Part shown: positions 8,025 to 17,172 of the stretch, piece by piece
Numbering within the stretch: position 1 is the stretch's first letter
Layout: every line of letters begins with the position of its first letter
From: Chromatiaceae bacterium
GTDB taxonomy: Bacteria > Pseudomonadota > Gammaproteobacteria > Chromatiales > Chromatiaceae
Direction of reading: 5' to 3'
Assembly (NCBI GenBank): GCA_027078745.1
Contig: JALWWO010000020.1
Span: 1-64,000 of the forward strand
Length of the DNA stretch: 64,000 nucleotides
Position numbers and translations under genes: made by a program
The notes under the pieces: model-generated
Databases searched by the model: none
What the model was told of the DNA's origin: nothing
Seen by the model: only the letters and a program-made list of their open reading frames with translations

Positions 8025-10412
8025 ATGCCTTCGTTTCCCCTCAGGCGATCCCTATTCGCCTTCGCTGGCCTTTCTCTGGGTGCGCTCGCCCAGGCGGCCA
8101 CCCCAACCCAGCCCAAGAACGACTATAACATCACCATCAACTATGAGCTGGGCATGCACTGCACCGGCTTCGACTTCACCTATTGCTGCGTGTTGCCCCC
8201 CTACAATTCCATCCAAGCCCAAGTGGTCAAGACAGCCGCCGGGCCCCGCGATTGGCCGGAACTGCTTGAGGCGGACGAGGACGACCATAGCGTTCTGGTC
8301 GATGAGGAAAAGCGCTTTCGGCTCGCCTATGGCCATCTGGACAACACCTATTCAGAGGGTGCCAAGCTGGCCTATTGGAATGTGCCTTACGATGTGAACG
8401 GAGATGGGAAGTACAGCGCGAACGAAAACGTGGCCAATGCTTACTTCACCCATCTCTATGTGTACAAGGACCTCAAGGGTAGCAATCCCAAGGGCACCAG
8501 CAAGGACAGCGAAAAGCAATTCGTGGGCTTGCAGATTCCCATTCCGGTGGATAACGGCCCGGCGGGAGCGGCGGTGCCGAGCCCCATGCGGGGAGGTACC
8601 CTGCACTACACGGGCAACAAAGGCACCATCGTGTTCACCAAATCCCCCGTGCTGGACAATGTGCCCATCGTGCTCACCAACCCCGGGATCTGGGATGCGC
8701 TGGGCCTGCCCCTGACCCCTTTCAATGACAGCACCTTGACCAAGAACCCCTTGACCCTGGTAGAGAGCGACATTCAGCCCTATCAGCAGGCCTGGGTGAC
8801 CCTGGTGGATGCGGATTCTGGGGAACCGGTGTTGGACAGCCACAGTGGAGAGCCCATCAGCTTCGTGGGTACCAATCCCATCGATGTGCCCAACTGCGCC
8901 AACTGCCATGCCAATGAGACGGCGAACGGCGAAAAATACCAGCTCTACAAACAGGAAAAGGCCTTCTGGAAAGCCCTGGGGGCCAGCGACTGGATCGCCA
9001 ACCTCAAGGCTACTTCTATTTCCATCCTGGAAATGCATGACGATCACAACGGCACGGATTTTCTCAAAAATTATCAGCCCGAGGGGCGGGAGATCAGCAA
9101 CCGCCTCGGTCGGGATCCGGTGCTCTGTCAGAAATGCCACGCGGACAATGTGATCGGTGTGCTCTTCTCCCAAACGCATCGGGGGAAGGATGGGCGAGAA
9201 AAGCGCATTCCCCCTCTGACCCAGGCAATCCACTGGGTCCATCAAAAGGCTGTGCCCCTGCCCGATGCCCAGGGCCGCACGGGCGCTTGCCAGGGCTGCC
9301 ATCCTGCCCATCGTCAAGACGGCAGCATGATCGGCTACCCCATCACCCCCGACGGCAGGAACGCCTATGCGGATGCGGATAACCGAGATGCGGCGGGGGG
9401 CTGCTATGTGGGGCGGGATGTGCATTCCAACCCGGGGAAGGATAGAGACGGTGCGGAGACGCCGGAATATCTGAACGCCATCGGCCGGTGGATGCAGGAA
9501 AACGTCTCCCAGATCGGCAACGGCAAAGGGGGCAAGGGACTCTGGTGCACCAACTGCCACAATCAGCTTTCCCGCGAACTCTATCAGCGGGACCATCTGG
9601 AAAATGCCTTCCTGCAGACGGGCGAGACCTTGCGCAACAAGTCCTTGCAGGAGATCGCCGCCGCCCTGAACATCAGCGAACAGGAGCTGGCGGAGAAATA
9701 CATGGATCCCAAGGTGGTGCTCAACGAAAAGGGCGAGGATACTCCGGGAAAATCCGGCATCTTGCTCACCTGGGCGCAGGATCGTTTGGTACCAGACATC
9801 GCCGTCATCGCTCTGAAAGGCAACGGCCCCTTGGTCAAGCTGGATGAAGACGGGGATCCCAACGTGACCATCCTGTCCGCGGATCCCAGCGTAGACCCCC
9901 AGTCCCTGACTTTGCCGGAGGGGGCGACCGGCGCCGCAGCTGTGCCCTATGATGCGGCGACCCATGGTCGGGATTACTGGCTCGCGGCCGGCGTGCCCCA
10001 TTGTGCAGACTGCCATGCGGCGCCCTTCGTAGAGGGACAGGGCGGGGTTGCCTTCCCCATCAATCAGCCCGGGAAATACAGCAGCATGCGTTACAGCAAG
10101 GGCCATGCGGGCTTAGCCTGTCAGGCTTGCCATGAATCCATCCACGGGCTCTATCCGGTAACGCCTACCACGGATGTGACCACCTACGAACAGGCGAGCC
10201 AGTACAATCCAGACGGTTCCCACGGGCCGTTCAAATGCGCCGCTTGCCATGTGACCAACGAAGAGGGGGTGCCCAGGATCGCCAACAAAAAGGCGCACAA
10301 GTGGCAGGGAAAACCCATCCTCCACGACTATGATGCGGCGGTGGCCTGGATGCACGCGAGCGCGCCGGATCTAGGGGGCAAGGTACCGGACGCAGACGAA
10401 GACGAAGAGTAG
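8025..10412 (+). CDS. Secreted seven-haem cytochrome c family protein
   Basis: A 795-residue exported protein with a signal peptide ending near LAQAA. Seven CxxCH motifs are visible: CANCH (at 291), CQKCH (at 368), CQGCH, CTNCH, CADCH, CQACH and CAACH, so it should carry up to seven c-type haems in the periplasm. The N-terminal region has the cysteine-rich motif GMHCTGFDFTYCCVLPPYNS before the first haem site. The start is ATG at 8025 with AGGAGGAG just upstream; the frame is open further upstream but lacks a signal there. Electron transfer is the expected role, but substrate and partners cannot be told. A terminator follows at 10442. Confidence 0.85.
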   Translation: MPSFPLRRSLFAFAGLSLGALAQAATPTQPKNDYNITINYELGMHCTGFDFTYCCVLPPYNSIQAQVVKTAAGPRDWPELLEADEDDHSVLVDEEKRFRLAYGHLDNTYSEGAKLAYWNVPYDVNGDGKYSANENVANAYFTHLYVYKDLKGSNPKGTSKDSEKQFVGLQIPIPVDNGPAGAAVPSPMRGGTLHYTGNKGTIVFTKSPVLDNVPIVLTNPGIWDALGLPLTPFNDSTLTKNPLTLVESDIQPYQQAWVTLVDADSGEPVLDSHSGEPISFVGTNPIDVPNCANCHANETANGEKYQLYKQEKAFWKALGASDWIANLKATSISILEMHDDHNGTDFLKNYQPEGREISNRLGRDPVLCQKCHADNVIGVLFSQTHRGKDGREKRIPPLTQAIHWVHQKAVPLPDAQGRTGACQGCHPAHRQDGSMIGYPITPDGRNAYADADNRDAAGGCYVGRDVHSNPGKDRDGAETPEYLNAIGRWMQENVSQIGNGKGGKGLWCTNCHNQLSRELYQRDHLENAFLQTGETLRNKSLQEIAAALNISEQELAEKYMDPKVVLNEKGEDTPGKSGILLTWAQDRLVPDIAVIALKGNGPLVKLDEDGDPNVTILSADPSVDPQSLTLPEGATGAAAVPYDAATHGRDYWLAAGVPHCADCHAAPFVEGQGGVAFPINQPGKYSSMRYSKGHAGLACQACHESIHGLYPVTPTTDVTTYEQASQYNPDGSHGPFKCAACHVTNEEGVPRIANKKAHKWQGKPILHDYDAAVAWMHASAPDLGGKVPDADEDEE

Positions 10413-10441
10413 TCCCACAACCCGTTGCCTCCAGTGGAGCC

Positions 10442-10463
10442 TGGCCCCGCTGGGGGCTTTTTT
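10442..10463 (+). terminator. Rho-independent terminator after the cytochrome gene
   Basis: GCCCC paired with GGGGC around a short GCTG loop, followed by six T residues, 30 bases after the cytochrome stop. Confidence 0.75.
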
Positions 10464-10472
10464 ATGGTGTAA

Positions 10473-11726
10473 ATGATGGACTGGCAGATGCGATCACAAT
10501 TGTACGGACTGTTCTGGCTGCTGCTTTTTCTCCCGATCTCTGTCCGAGCGGATCCGGCATTGGCCCAGGTGGGCACCTTGACGGTTACTAGTCAGGATCT
10601 GGAAGAAGCCCTGGCCAGCTCTCCCATGGCCAGCGCCTTTCCCAGCCTGGATGCGGACGCCCAAGCCGCCCTGCGGGGGGATCTCCTGCAACGGTTGGTA
10701 GCGGCGCGGCTCCTGGAACAGGAAGCGCGGCGCCTGGGCTTAGATCGGACAGAAGCCTATCGTCAAGAACGGGCTGCCCTGGCGCGGGGGTTGCGCTATC
10801 GGGCCTACTTGGATCGGCTGCGGGCGAGCCTGCGGGTTCCCGAGGCAGAAACAGCCCGCATCCGGCGGGAACTCGCGGAAAATCCGGAAGCCTGGGAAGC
10901 CGCCCGCGCCGCTTATCTGAGCCAGGTCTATGAAATCCGCAAAACTCAGATGCTGGAGGCGCTGAAACAGCGCTATCAGCTGGTGATCTATAGCACGCGA
11001 CTAAAAGGCCCGATCCAGCCGGACACCCTGTTAGCTAAAGGAGCGGGTTTTCAAATCCGCGGGAAGGATCTGAACGGGCAAGATCCCGCTGAGATCGGGC
11101 GCCGCTTGCAAGAGCAAGTAGAACTGCAGTTGGTCGCCCGGGCTGCGGAGGCGGAAGGAATCGATATCGGAGCGAAGCTCGCCCGTTACGATCGGGAACG
11201 CCTGCCCGCTCTGCTCCTGGAACAAAAGGTGGCGGAATGGATCCCCGATGAACAGACGTTGCGGGATTACTACCAAGCCCATCCTGAGCTGGGCCAGGTG
11301 CCGGAATTCCGGCAGATCGGCCAATTGGTGGTGGCCAACCGCGAGGAAGCGGAAGCCCTGCGCGCGCGGATCCTCGCCGGGGAAAGCCTCTATGCCCTTG
11401 CGGGCCAATACAGCATCGACCCCTATGGCAAGGAACATCTGGGGGATCTGGGCTGGCTGCCCGCAGGCAGCGGGATGCCGGCCATCGAAGCGGCCATCGC
11501 TGAGCTACCGGAAGGCCAGGTGAGTCCTGTCATCGAAACTCCTAAGGGTTTTCATCTGGTGGTGGTGCGAGCCCGCCGCTCGGGGATGCAAAAACCCTTT
11601 GATGCGGTTCGGGATCGGGTGCGCCAAGCGCTCATCGCCGAGCGCCTGCCCGCCTACCTGGCCCAACTTGCTGAGCGCTTTCCCATCGTTTGGCAATTCC
11701 CGATCGCCCAAGGAACCGCACGATGA
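10473..11726 (+). CDS. Exported parvulin-type peptidyl-prolyl isomerase (SurA/PpiC-like)
   Basis: A 417-residue protein with an N-terminal signal sequence (hydrophobic GLFWLLLFLPISVRA). A helical N-terminal chaperone-like region precedes a single parvulin (rotamase) domain at about 285-385, with FRQIGQLVV, the LAGQYSIDPYGKEHLGDLGWLPAG stretch and a final ETPKGFHLVVV strand. It probably assists folding of exported proteins. The upstream terminator and short spacing suggest its own promoter, possibly within the terminator region. Its TGA overlaps the ATG of the following thioredoxin-like gene (ATGA), so the two are translationally coupled. Its place next to a multihaem cytochrome suggests, but does not prove, a role in cytochrome assembly. 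Confidence 0.8.
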   Translation: MMDWQMRSQLYGLFWLLLFLPISVRADPALAQVGTLTVTSQDLEEALASSPMASAFPSLDADAQAALRGDLLQRLVAARLLEQEARRLGLDRTEAYRQERAALARGLRYRAYLDRLRASLRVPEAETARIRRELAENPEAWEAARAAYLSQVYEIRKTQMLEALKQRYQLVIYSTRLKGPIQPDTLLAKGAGFQIRGKDLNGQDPAEIGRRLQEQVELQLVARAAEAEGIDIGAKLARYDRERLPALLLEQKVAEWIPDEQTLRDYYQAHPELGQVPEFRQIGQLVVANREEAEALRARILAGESLYALAGQYSIDPYGKEHLGDLGWLPAGSGMPAIEAAIAELPEGQVSPVIETPKGFHLVVVRARRSGMQKPFDAVRDRVRQALIAERLPAYLAQLAERFPIVWQFPIAQGTAR

Positions 11727-12205
11727 GCCGTTTTCTTGCCGTCCTGCTGTTCTGGTGCAGTCTGGGAAGCGCTGCCCAAGCCATGCCCCCTTTAACCCTG
11801 CCGGATCTGTCGGGGGAACCCCAGACCTTGGAAAGGCGGGGCCGCGTCCTGCTCCTCAACTTCTGGGCGCCCTGGTGCGTGCCCTGTCAGGCAGAGATCC
11901 GCCACCTCATCCGATGGCAAAAACAATACGGAAAGCGGGGCTTGCAGGTGATCGGGGTAGGGCTGGATGATCCCCGCAGCCTGGGCAACGCCGTGCGCAC
12001 TCTGGGCATCTCCTATCCGGTGTTGGTAGCGGATCCCGAAGACCAAAGGCAGCTCCTGGCCCGCTGGGGTGAGCCCAGCGGCATCATTCCCTATACAGTG
12101 GTGATCGGTGCAGACGGCGAGATCAAGCATAGGTACCGGGGCATTTTGGACGAAACCATCTTTTCCGCCCTGGTGCTGCCCTTGCTGCAATCTGCATCTC
12201 CCTGA
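11723..12205 (+). CDS. TlpA/ResA-like periplasmic thiol-disulfide protein
   Basis: A 160-residue thioredoxin-fold protein with a signal peptide (ending near AAQA) and the active site WAPWCVPC at about 48-55. Downstream thioredoxin features such as the cis-Pro strand GIIPYTVVIGADG are present. Starting at ATG 11723 gives a four-base overlap with the parvulin stop and a good signal peptide. TlpA/ResA relatives reduce apocytochrome haem-binding cysteines or other periplasmic disulfides. With a seven-haem cytochrome just upstream, haem-site maturation is a reasonable inference. Confidence 0.85.
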   Translation: MSRFLAVLLFWCSLGSAAQAMPPLTLPDLSGEPQTLERRGRVLLLNFWAPWCVPCQAEIRHLIRWQKQYGKRGLQVIGVGLDDPRSLGNAVRTLGISYPVLVADPEDQRQLLARWGEPSGIIPYTVVIGADGEIKHRYRGILDETIFSALVLPLLQSASP

Positions 12206-12207
12206 GC

Positions 12208-12864
12208 ATGGGTTGCTTTCGAGTCCGCTTCGTGCTTCTCTTCCTACTTCCCCTCTTGCTCAGCGGTTTCCCCCACCTGGATCTCTGGGTTTCGGAACTT
12301 TTTTACGTCCCGGGACTCGGATTTCCCGCCAAGGGCACCGGCTGCGAGCGCCTGATCTACCATTCCGTCGGCTATGTGCTGGCCTTCGCGCTGCTGGGTG
12401 TTGCCCTCGGGTTCCGCCGGCGGAGCACAGCCGCAAGCATCAGGGGCAGGCAGCTGCATTATCTGCTCTGGGTCTTAGCCCTGGGGCCTGGGTTGCTGGT
12501 CAATGGCATCCTGAAAGAGCACTGGGGGCGAAGCCGTCCGGCGCAGGTAGTGCAGTTCGGCGGGCATCAGCGTTTCACCCCCGCTTGGGTGCCCTCGGAT
12601 CAGGGGGGGAAATCCTTCTCCTCCGGCCATGCGGCCGCGGGGTTCTATCTGGTCGTGCTGGCCTGCACAGCGGCCAAAAGGCGATTTTGGGTCTGGCTGG
12701 CCCTGGGCTATAGCCTGCTGATGGGTCTGATGCGCATCGCGGCGGGGGGGCATTTCCTGAGCGATGTGCTGGTCTCTTGGGTGATCGTGCTGGGCATCGC
12801 CCTGATCCTTCGCAAGTGGTTCTTTCCCGATCTGTCTTGGAAATGCGGTGATCCCTCCTGTTGA
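12208..12864 (+). CDS. PAP2-family membrane phosphatase
   Basis: A 218-residue integral membrane protein with several hydrophobic helices and all three phosphatase motifs: KEHWGRSRP, SFSSGH (with the catalytic His) and RIAAGGHFLSD. Members remove phosphate from membrane lipids such as phosphatidylglycerol phosphate, undecaprenyl diphosphate or lipid A. The WGRSRP form and the periplasmic loop after RPAQVVQFGG are like lipid A phosphatases of the LpxE/LpxF kind, but the substrate is not fixed by sequence. It starts two bases after the TlpA-like stop, and its end overlaps the DUF58 gene by 17 bases. Confidence 0.8.
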   Translation: MGCFRVRFVLLFLLPLLLSGFPHLDLWVSELFYVPGLGFPAKGTGCERLIYHSVGYVLAFALLGVALGFRRRSTAASIRGRQLHYLLWVLALGPGLLVNGILKEHWGRSRPAQVVQFGGHQRFTPAWVPSDQGGKSFSSGHAAAGFYLVVLACTAAKRRFWVWLALGYSLLMGLMRIAAGGHFLSDVLVSWVIVLGIALILRKWFFPDLSWKCGDPSC

Positions 12865-13792
12865 GAAAACTGCCGGCACCGGTTCGGGCGTCGCGGTCTC
12901 CCTGTCCGAACTGCTAGCCCTGCGGGGCGAGGCCAAGCGGCTGGATCTCAGCACGCGGGGCAAGGTGCTGGCCACCCGCACCGGCGGCCACCTCTCCCGC
13001 TTTCGGGGGCGGGGCATGGAGTTCTATGAATCTCGGATCTATCAGCCCGGGGACGAGGTGCGCAACATGGATTGGCGGCTGACTGCGCGAGCGGGAAAGC
13101 CCCACGTGAAGCAGTTTCAGGAAGAGCGGGAACGCCCCCTCTGGCTGCTGGTGGATCAGGGGCCTTCCATGCGTTTCGGCACGCGGGTGGCCTTCAAGTC
13201 GGTGATCGCCGCCCGCGCGGCTGCCCTGCTGGCCTGGGCGGCGGTGGATCGGGGGGATCGGGTGGGCGGTCTCGTCTTCGATGAGGCCTGGCAGTTTGAA
13301 CAGCGACCGGCTGCCCGCACGCGGGGTTTGCTGCCCCTGTTGCAGGCCCTCGCCCGATTGTCCCAGCATCGTCCCGTCGGATTCGAAGGCCTCGTACCGG
13401 CTGCCAAAACCCTGGTGCATCTGGTGCGGCCGGGCAGCCTCATCTTTCTGCTGAGCGATTTTCTCGGCATCCAGCGGGAAAGCAGCCGTTGGATTGCGGC
13501 GCTCGGACGGGCGAATGAGCTAGTGTTTCTCCATCTCTATGATCCCTTGGAAGCCTGGGCCCCGCCGCCGGGCCGTTATCCCGTCACCGATGGCCGCCAG
13601 ACCAGCCTGTTGGACACTCGAGACCCCGACCAGCGGCAGCGTTGGCACCAGCGTTTCCGGGCTCATGTGGATGATTTGGAAACCCTGGCTCGGCGCTATC
13701 AGGTGCACTTGCTGCAACTGCGCACCGATCAGCCAGTGGGCAAGGCCCTGTTCCAGGGACTGCGCCCCTGTCCCCTGGGGAAGGCGGGATGA
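12848..13792 (+). CDS. DUF58 protein of the MoxR/Bat system
   Basis: A 314-residue cytoplasmic protein with a GTG start inside the end of the PAP2 gene. The DUF58 signature GMEFYESRIYQPGDEVRNMDWRLTAR is clear, followed by a VWA-like fold with the aberrant metal site LLVDQGPSM. It is the first gene of a tightly overlapping set with DUF4381, BatA, BatB and BatD. Such sets usually work with a MoxR AAA+ ATPase, which is not present in this window; it could be elsewhere in the genome. Confidence 0.9.
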   Translation: MIPPVEKTAGTGSGVAVSLSELLALRGEAKRLDLSTRGKVLATRTGGHLSRFRGRGMEFYESRIYQPGDEVRNMDWRLTARAGKPHVKQFQEERERPLWLLVDQGPSMRFGTRVAFKSVIAARAAALLAWAAVDRGDRVGGLVFDEAWQFEQRPAARTRGLLPLLQALARLSQHRPVGFEGLVPAAKTLVHLVRPGSLIFLLSDFLGIQRESSRWIAALGRANELVFLHLYDPLEAWAPPPGRYPVTDGRQTSLLDTRDPDQRQRWHQRFRAHVDDLETLARRYQVHLLQLRTDQPVGKALFQGLRPCPLGKAG

Positions 13793-14283
13793 ACGCGCCC
13801 CAAGCACCGGATCCCCTGGCGGGGCTGCGAGATTATCATCTCCCCGATCCCGTTGCCTGGTGGCCCCCCGCCCCGGGTTGGTGGTTCCTGGCCCTGGGCC
13901 TGCTGATCGCGCTGGGGCTGCTGGGGCGCTGGGGAATCCGCCGGTACCGGCGCCATGCCGCCCGCCGGGCCGCGCTGCGGGAGCTTGCCGCGCTGGAAGC
14001 AGCCTATGCCCGAGATCAGGACAGCGCCGCCTTGGCCCGGGGCCTCTCCCGACTCCTGCGGCGGCTGGCCTTGCAGTATTTTCCTCGGGAACCGGTGGCG
14101 GGATTGACGGGGGAAGATTGGCTGGCCTTCCTGGATGCCCAGTGGGATCGGCAGGATTTTCAACGAGGTCCGGGGCGGTGTCTGCTGGAAGCGCCCTATC
14201 GACCGGCGCCGGAACTGCCCGCCGAAGCCCTGATCGCCCTCAGCCGCGCTTGGATTCAACAGCTTCGCAAGATTCGCCCATGA
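13789..14283 (+). CDS. DUF4381 single-pass membrane protein
   Basis: A 164-residue protein with one transmembrane helix (about 28-48, after the conserved RDYHLPDPVAWWPPAPGWW) and a basic helical cytoplasmic part. The gene overlaps both neighbours by four bases (ATGA), the usual arrangement in MoxR/Bat operons. Function is unknown beyond its constant association with DUF58 and VWA proteins. Confidence 0.85.
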   Translation: MNAPQAPDPLAGLRDYHLPDPVAWWPPAPGWWFLALGLLIALGLLGRWGIRRYRRHAARRAALRELAALEAAYARDQDSAALARGLSRLLRRLALQYFPREPVAGLTGEDWLAFLDAQWDRQDFQRGPGRCLLEAPYRPAPELPAEALIALSRAWIQQLRKIRP

Positions 14284-15266
14284 TCGTGCTCGCTTGGCCC
14301 TGGGTGCTGCTCGCCCTGCCCCTACCCCGGCTAGCTCGGGCCGTGCTGCCCGAGGCACAGCCTGAGGGGGCTGCCCTGCGCCTGCCCCTGCAATTGGCGC
14401 TGGGATTGGATCTGAAGGACGCGGCGCAGGCGGCGAACCGCAGAAAACGGCTGTGGCGGGGCCTTGCCTGGCTCGCCTGGGTGCTGCTGGTGATCGCCGC
14501 TGCGCGGCCCCAATGGGTGGGGGATCCGGTGCAACTGCCCCTGTCCGGGCGGGATCTCCTGTTGGCAGTGGATGTTTCCGGCTCCATGGAGAGCCAAGAT
14601 TATCTCTGGCAGGGCCATCCGGTGGATCGCCTCAGCCTGGTGAAGGCGGTGGCGGGGGATTTCATCGAGCGGCGGACGGGGGACCGCATCGGCTTGATCC
14701 TGTTCGGCAGCCGCGCCTATCTGCAAACGCCCCTCACCTATGACCGATCCACGGTGAAGGCCCTGCTGGAGGAAGCGGTCATCGGTTTGGCCGGTCGGGA
14801 AACCGCCATCGGGGATGCCATCGCCCTGGCGGTGAAGCGCCTGCGAGATCGATCGGAGAAGAACCGCGTTTTGATCCTGCTGACTGACGGCACCAACACC
14901 GCCGGCGCGATCGATCCCTTGGAAGCGGCGGAGCTGGCCGCTCGGGCCGGCGTGCGCATCTATACCATCGGTATCGGCGGGGGGGCCCTGGGTGTCTCCA
15001 CGCCCTTCGGCGTCCTGCGCCGGCAAGCGGGTGATCTGGATGCGGAGACCCTGCAAACCATCGCCCAGAAGACCGGCGGCCGCTACTTCCAGGCCACGGA
15101 CACCGAAGGGTTAGCCGCTATCTATCGGGAATTGGACCGGCTCGAGCCCACCCAGCAGGAACGCCGCACCTATCGCCCCATTCAATCCCTCTATCCCTGG
15201 CCCGCCGGCATCGCTCTGTGCATCGTCTGCTTCTTGGCCGGGTTCGCCCGAGATGTCCATGGCTGA
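14280..15266 (+). CDS. batA: BatA-type VWA membrane protein
   Basis: A 328-residue protein: hydrophobic N-terminus, a transmembrane helix near 60-78, then a von Willebrand A domain with an intact MIDAS (DVSGSMESQDY and later LLTDGTNTAGAID), and a C-terminal transmembrane helix. Longer upstream in-frame readings exist, but ATG at 14280 overlaps the DUF4381 stop by four bases and gives the family's normal N-terminus. The final residues overlap the next gene by 14 bases. VWA proteins of this kind are thought to act with MoxR ATPases in envelope or metalloprotein maturation. Confidence 0.9.
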   Translation: MIVLAWPWVLLALPLPRLARAVLPEAQPEGAALRLPLQLALGLDLKDAAQAANRRKRLWRGLAWLAWVLLVIAAARPQWVGDPVQLPLSGRDLLLAVDVSGSMESQDYLWQGHPVDRLSLVKAVAGDFIERRTGDRIGLILFGSRAYLQTPLTYDRSTVKALLEEAVIGLAGRETAIGDAIALAVKRLRDRSEKNRVLILLTDGTNTAGAIDPLEAAELAARAGVRIYTIGIGGGALGVSTPFGVLRRQAGDLDAETLQTIAQKTGGRYFQATDTEGLAAIYRELDRLEPTQQERRTYRPIQSLYPWPAGIALCIVCFLAGFARDVHG

Positions 15267-17172
15267 GTTGCACTTCCTGCGCCCCCTCTGGTTCCTCGCC
15301 CTGTTACCCCTTCCCTGGGTGCTGTGGCGCCTGCGTCCCGGGCGCTCGGCCAGCGCCTGGCAAAAGGTGGTAGATGCCCATCTGCTGGAACCTCTCTTAG
15401 AACAGAGTCCTGCCCGCCGGCAGATCTGGCCCCAGCTGCTGCTGGGTTTGGGCTGGGTGCTGGCGGTCGTCGCCCTGGCGGGTCCCGTGTGGGAACGGCT
15501 GCCCCAGCCGGTGTTCACTCAGGAATCCTTTCGGGTGATCCTGCTGGACCTCTCCCCGGAGATGAACGCCCAAGACATTCGCCCAAGCCGCCTCGTGCGC
15601 GCTCGCTATGAAGTGCTCGACCTGCTCCGGCAAGCCCGAGAGGGGCAGACGGCCCTTCTCGTCTATAGTGCGGAACCCTTTCTCGTCTCCCCCCTCACCT
15701 GGGATGCGAAGACCATCGCCGCCCAAGTGCCCCAGTTAGCCCCCGATCTCCTGCCAGTGCAGGGAGCAAAGCGCACGGATCTCGCCCTAGCCGAAGCGGG
15801 GAAATTGCTGCGTCAAGCCGGTGCCCCCAGGGGTGAAATCCTCCTGATCACTGGTTCTGTGCCGGACTTGGAAGCCGCCCGCGCTGCGGCGGAAAAGCTG
15901 CGGGCAGCGGGCGATCGGGTCTCTGTGCTGGGGGTGGGTACGGAGCAGGGCGCACCGATTCCCCAAGCGAACGGCGGTTTTCTCAAGGATGCCCAGGGCG
16001 GCATTCGGTTGGCGCGCTTGCAGACCCAGGCCTTGCAAGCTTTGGCCTCAGCGGGGGGCGGTCGTTTCGTGCGGCTGCGGGCGGATGAGAAGGATACCCA
16101 AGCCCTGCTGGCCGCTGCGCCCCGATCCGATGCTCGGAAGGCGGGGATCCAGGCGGATCAGTGGCGGGAAGAAGGGCCTTGGCTGCTGCTGTTGCTCCTG
16201 CCCTTAGCAGCCCTGGCATTCCGGCGGGGCTGGCTCGGTGTCCTGCTCTTGGCAGTCCTCTATGCGCCGCTCCCTAAAGCCCAGGCTTTCGACTGGGCTT
16301 CCCTCTGGTGGCGGCCAGATCAGCAGGGGGCGCGGGCTTTTTCCCGAGAACAATACGACCAGGCCGCCGCTCGGTTCCAGCGACCGGACTGGCGGGCAGC
16401 GGCGCAGTACCGAGCGGGCCATTTCGCGGAGGCCCTGCACAGTCTGAAGGGCTTGCCCGGGGCGGAAGCGGCCTACAATCGAGGCAATGCCCTGGCCCAT
16501 CTGGGCGAGCTGAAGGCGGCGGCGGAACAGTACGAACAGGCCTTGCGAGCAGATCCTGCGCATGCAGATGCGCGCCACAATCTGGAACTGGTGCGCAAGC
16601 TCTTAGCACAGCAGCAGCGATCTCGGCAGAAACCGGAAGAAAATCCGCAAGCTTCGGATCAATCCAAGCAGAACGAGGGGGCCCAATCTCAGGGAAACCA
16701 CGCGCAGCCCCAAGAGGCTTCCCAAGAAAATGCAGATTCCGGGCAAGACCAATCCTCAGCGGAAGAATCCCAATCGGGAGATGCCCAGCAAGACCGCCAG
16801 AACGCTGGGCAGCCGCAACAATCAAAGGATGCTCGGCAGTCTCCCAGCGACGAAGAGACCGAGCAAAATTCATCCGGCCAGGCTCAGCTGGAAGCCCAGC
16901 CGCCCGATCGAACCGAAGCCCGGCAGCTCGGTAGGGAACCCAATCAAAAGGATCTGCTGGGGGGCGAGTCGGAACCGGATGTTCCAGCGAAAGCCCAGCT
17001 CCAATCCAAGACCCCAGCCCAGCCGACTGGGGAAAATCCAGCAGATCGGGAGGCCAACCAAGCTATGGAACAGTTACTGCGGCGGGTACCGGATGATCCC
17101 GGGGGACTGTTGCGCCAGCGCTTCTTGCTCCAACATCTCCGCCGCATCGGACAATGGAAGCCTTCGCCATGA
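15253..17172 (+). CDS. batB: BatB-TPR fusion (VWA, TPR and low-complexity tail)
   Basis: A 639-residue protein: N-terminal transmembrane helices, a VWA domain, two more transmembrane helices around 300-345, TPR-type helices (about 365-450) with AAYNRGNALAHLGELKAAAEQYEQAL, then a long Gln/Glu/Ser/Asn-rich disordered stretch (about 455-600), and a conserved end containing LLRRVPDDPGGLLRQRF. The VWA metal site reads DLSPEMNA, i.e. DxSxE instead of DxSxS, so metal binding may be altered. It overlaps BatA by 14 and BatD by four bases. Confidence 0.88.
   Translation: MSMAELHFLRPLWFLALLPLPWVLWRLRPGRSASAWQKVVDAHLLEPLLEQSPARRQIWPQLLLGLGWVLAVVALAGPVWERLPQPVFTQESFRVILLDLSPEMNAQDIRPSRLVRARYEVLDLLRQAREGQTALLVYSAEPFLVSPLTWDAKTIAAQVPQLAPDLLPVQGAKRTDLALAEAGKLLRQAGAPRGEILLITGSVPDLEAARAAAEKLRAAGDRVSVLGVGTEQGAPIPQANGGFLKDAQGGIRLARLQTQALQALASAGGGRFVRLRADEKDTQALLAAAPRSDARKAGIQADQWREEGPWLLLLLLPLAALAFRRGWLGVLLLAVLYAPLPKAQAFDWASLWWRPDQQGARAFSREQYDQAAARFQRPDWRAAAQYRAGHFAEALHSLKGLPGAEAAYNRGNALAHLGELKAAAEQYEQALRADPAHADARHNLELVRKLLAQQQRSRQKPEENPQASDQSKQNEGAQSQGNHAQPQEASQENADSGQDQSSAEESQSGDAQQDRQNAGQPQQSKDARQSPSDEETEQNSSGQAQLEAQPPDRTEARQLGREPNQKDLLGGESEPDVPAKAQLQSKTPAQPTGENPADREANQAMEQLLRRVPDDPGGLLRQRFLLQHLRRIGQWKPSP

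Noticed and set aside
8352-10106. 584-residue minus-strand frame opposite the cytochrome
   Set aside because: No domain or ribosome site; the plus-strand haem motifs show which strand is coding.
14453-14743. Small plus-strand frame inside batA
   Set aside because: Out-of-frame overlap with a clear VWA-domain gene.
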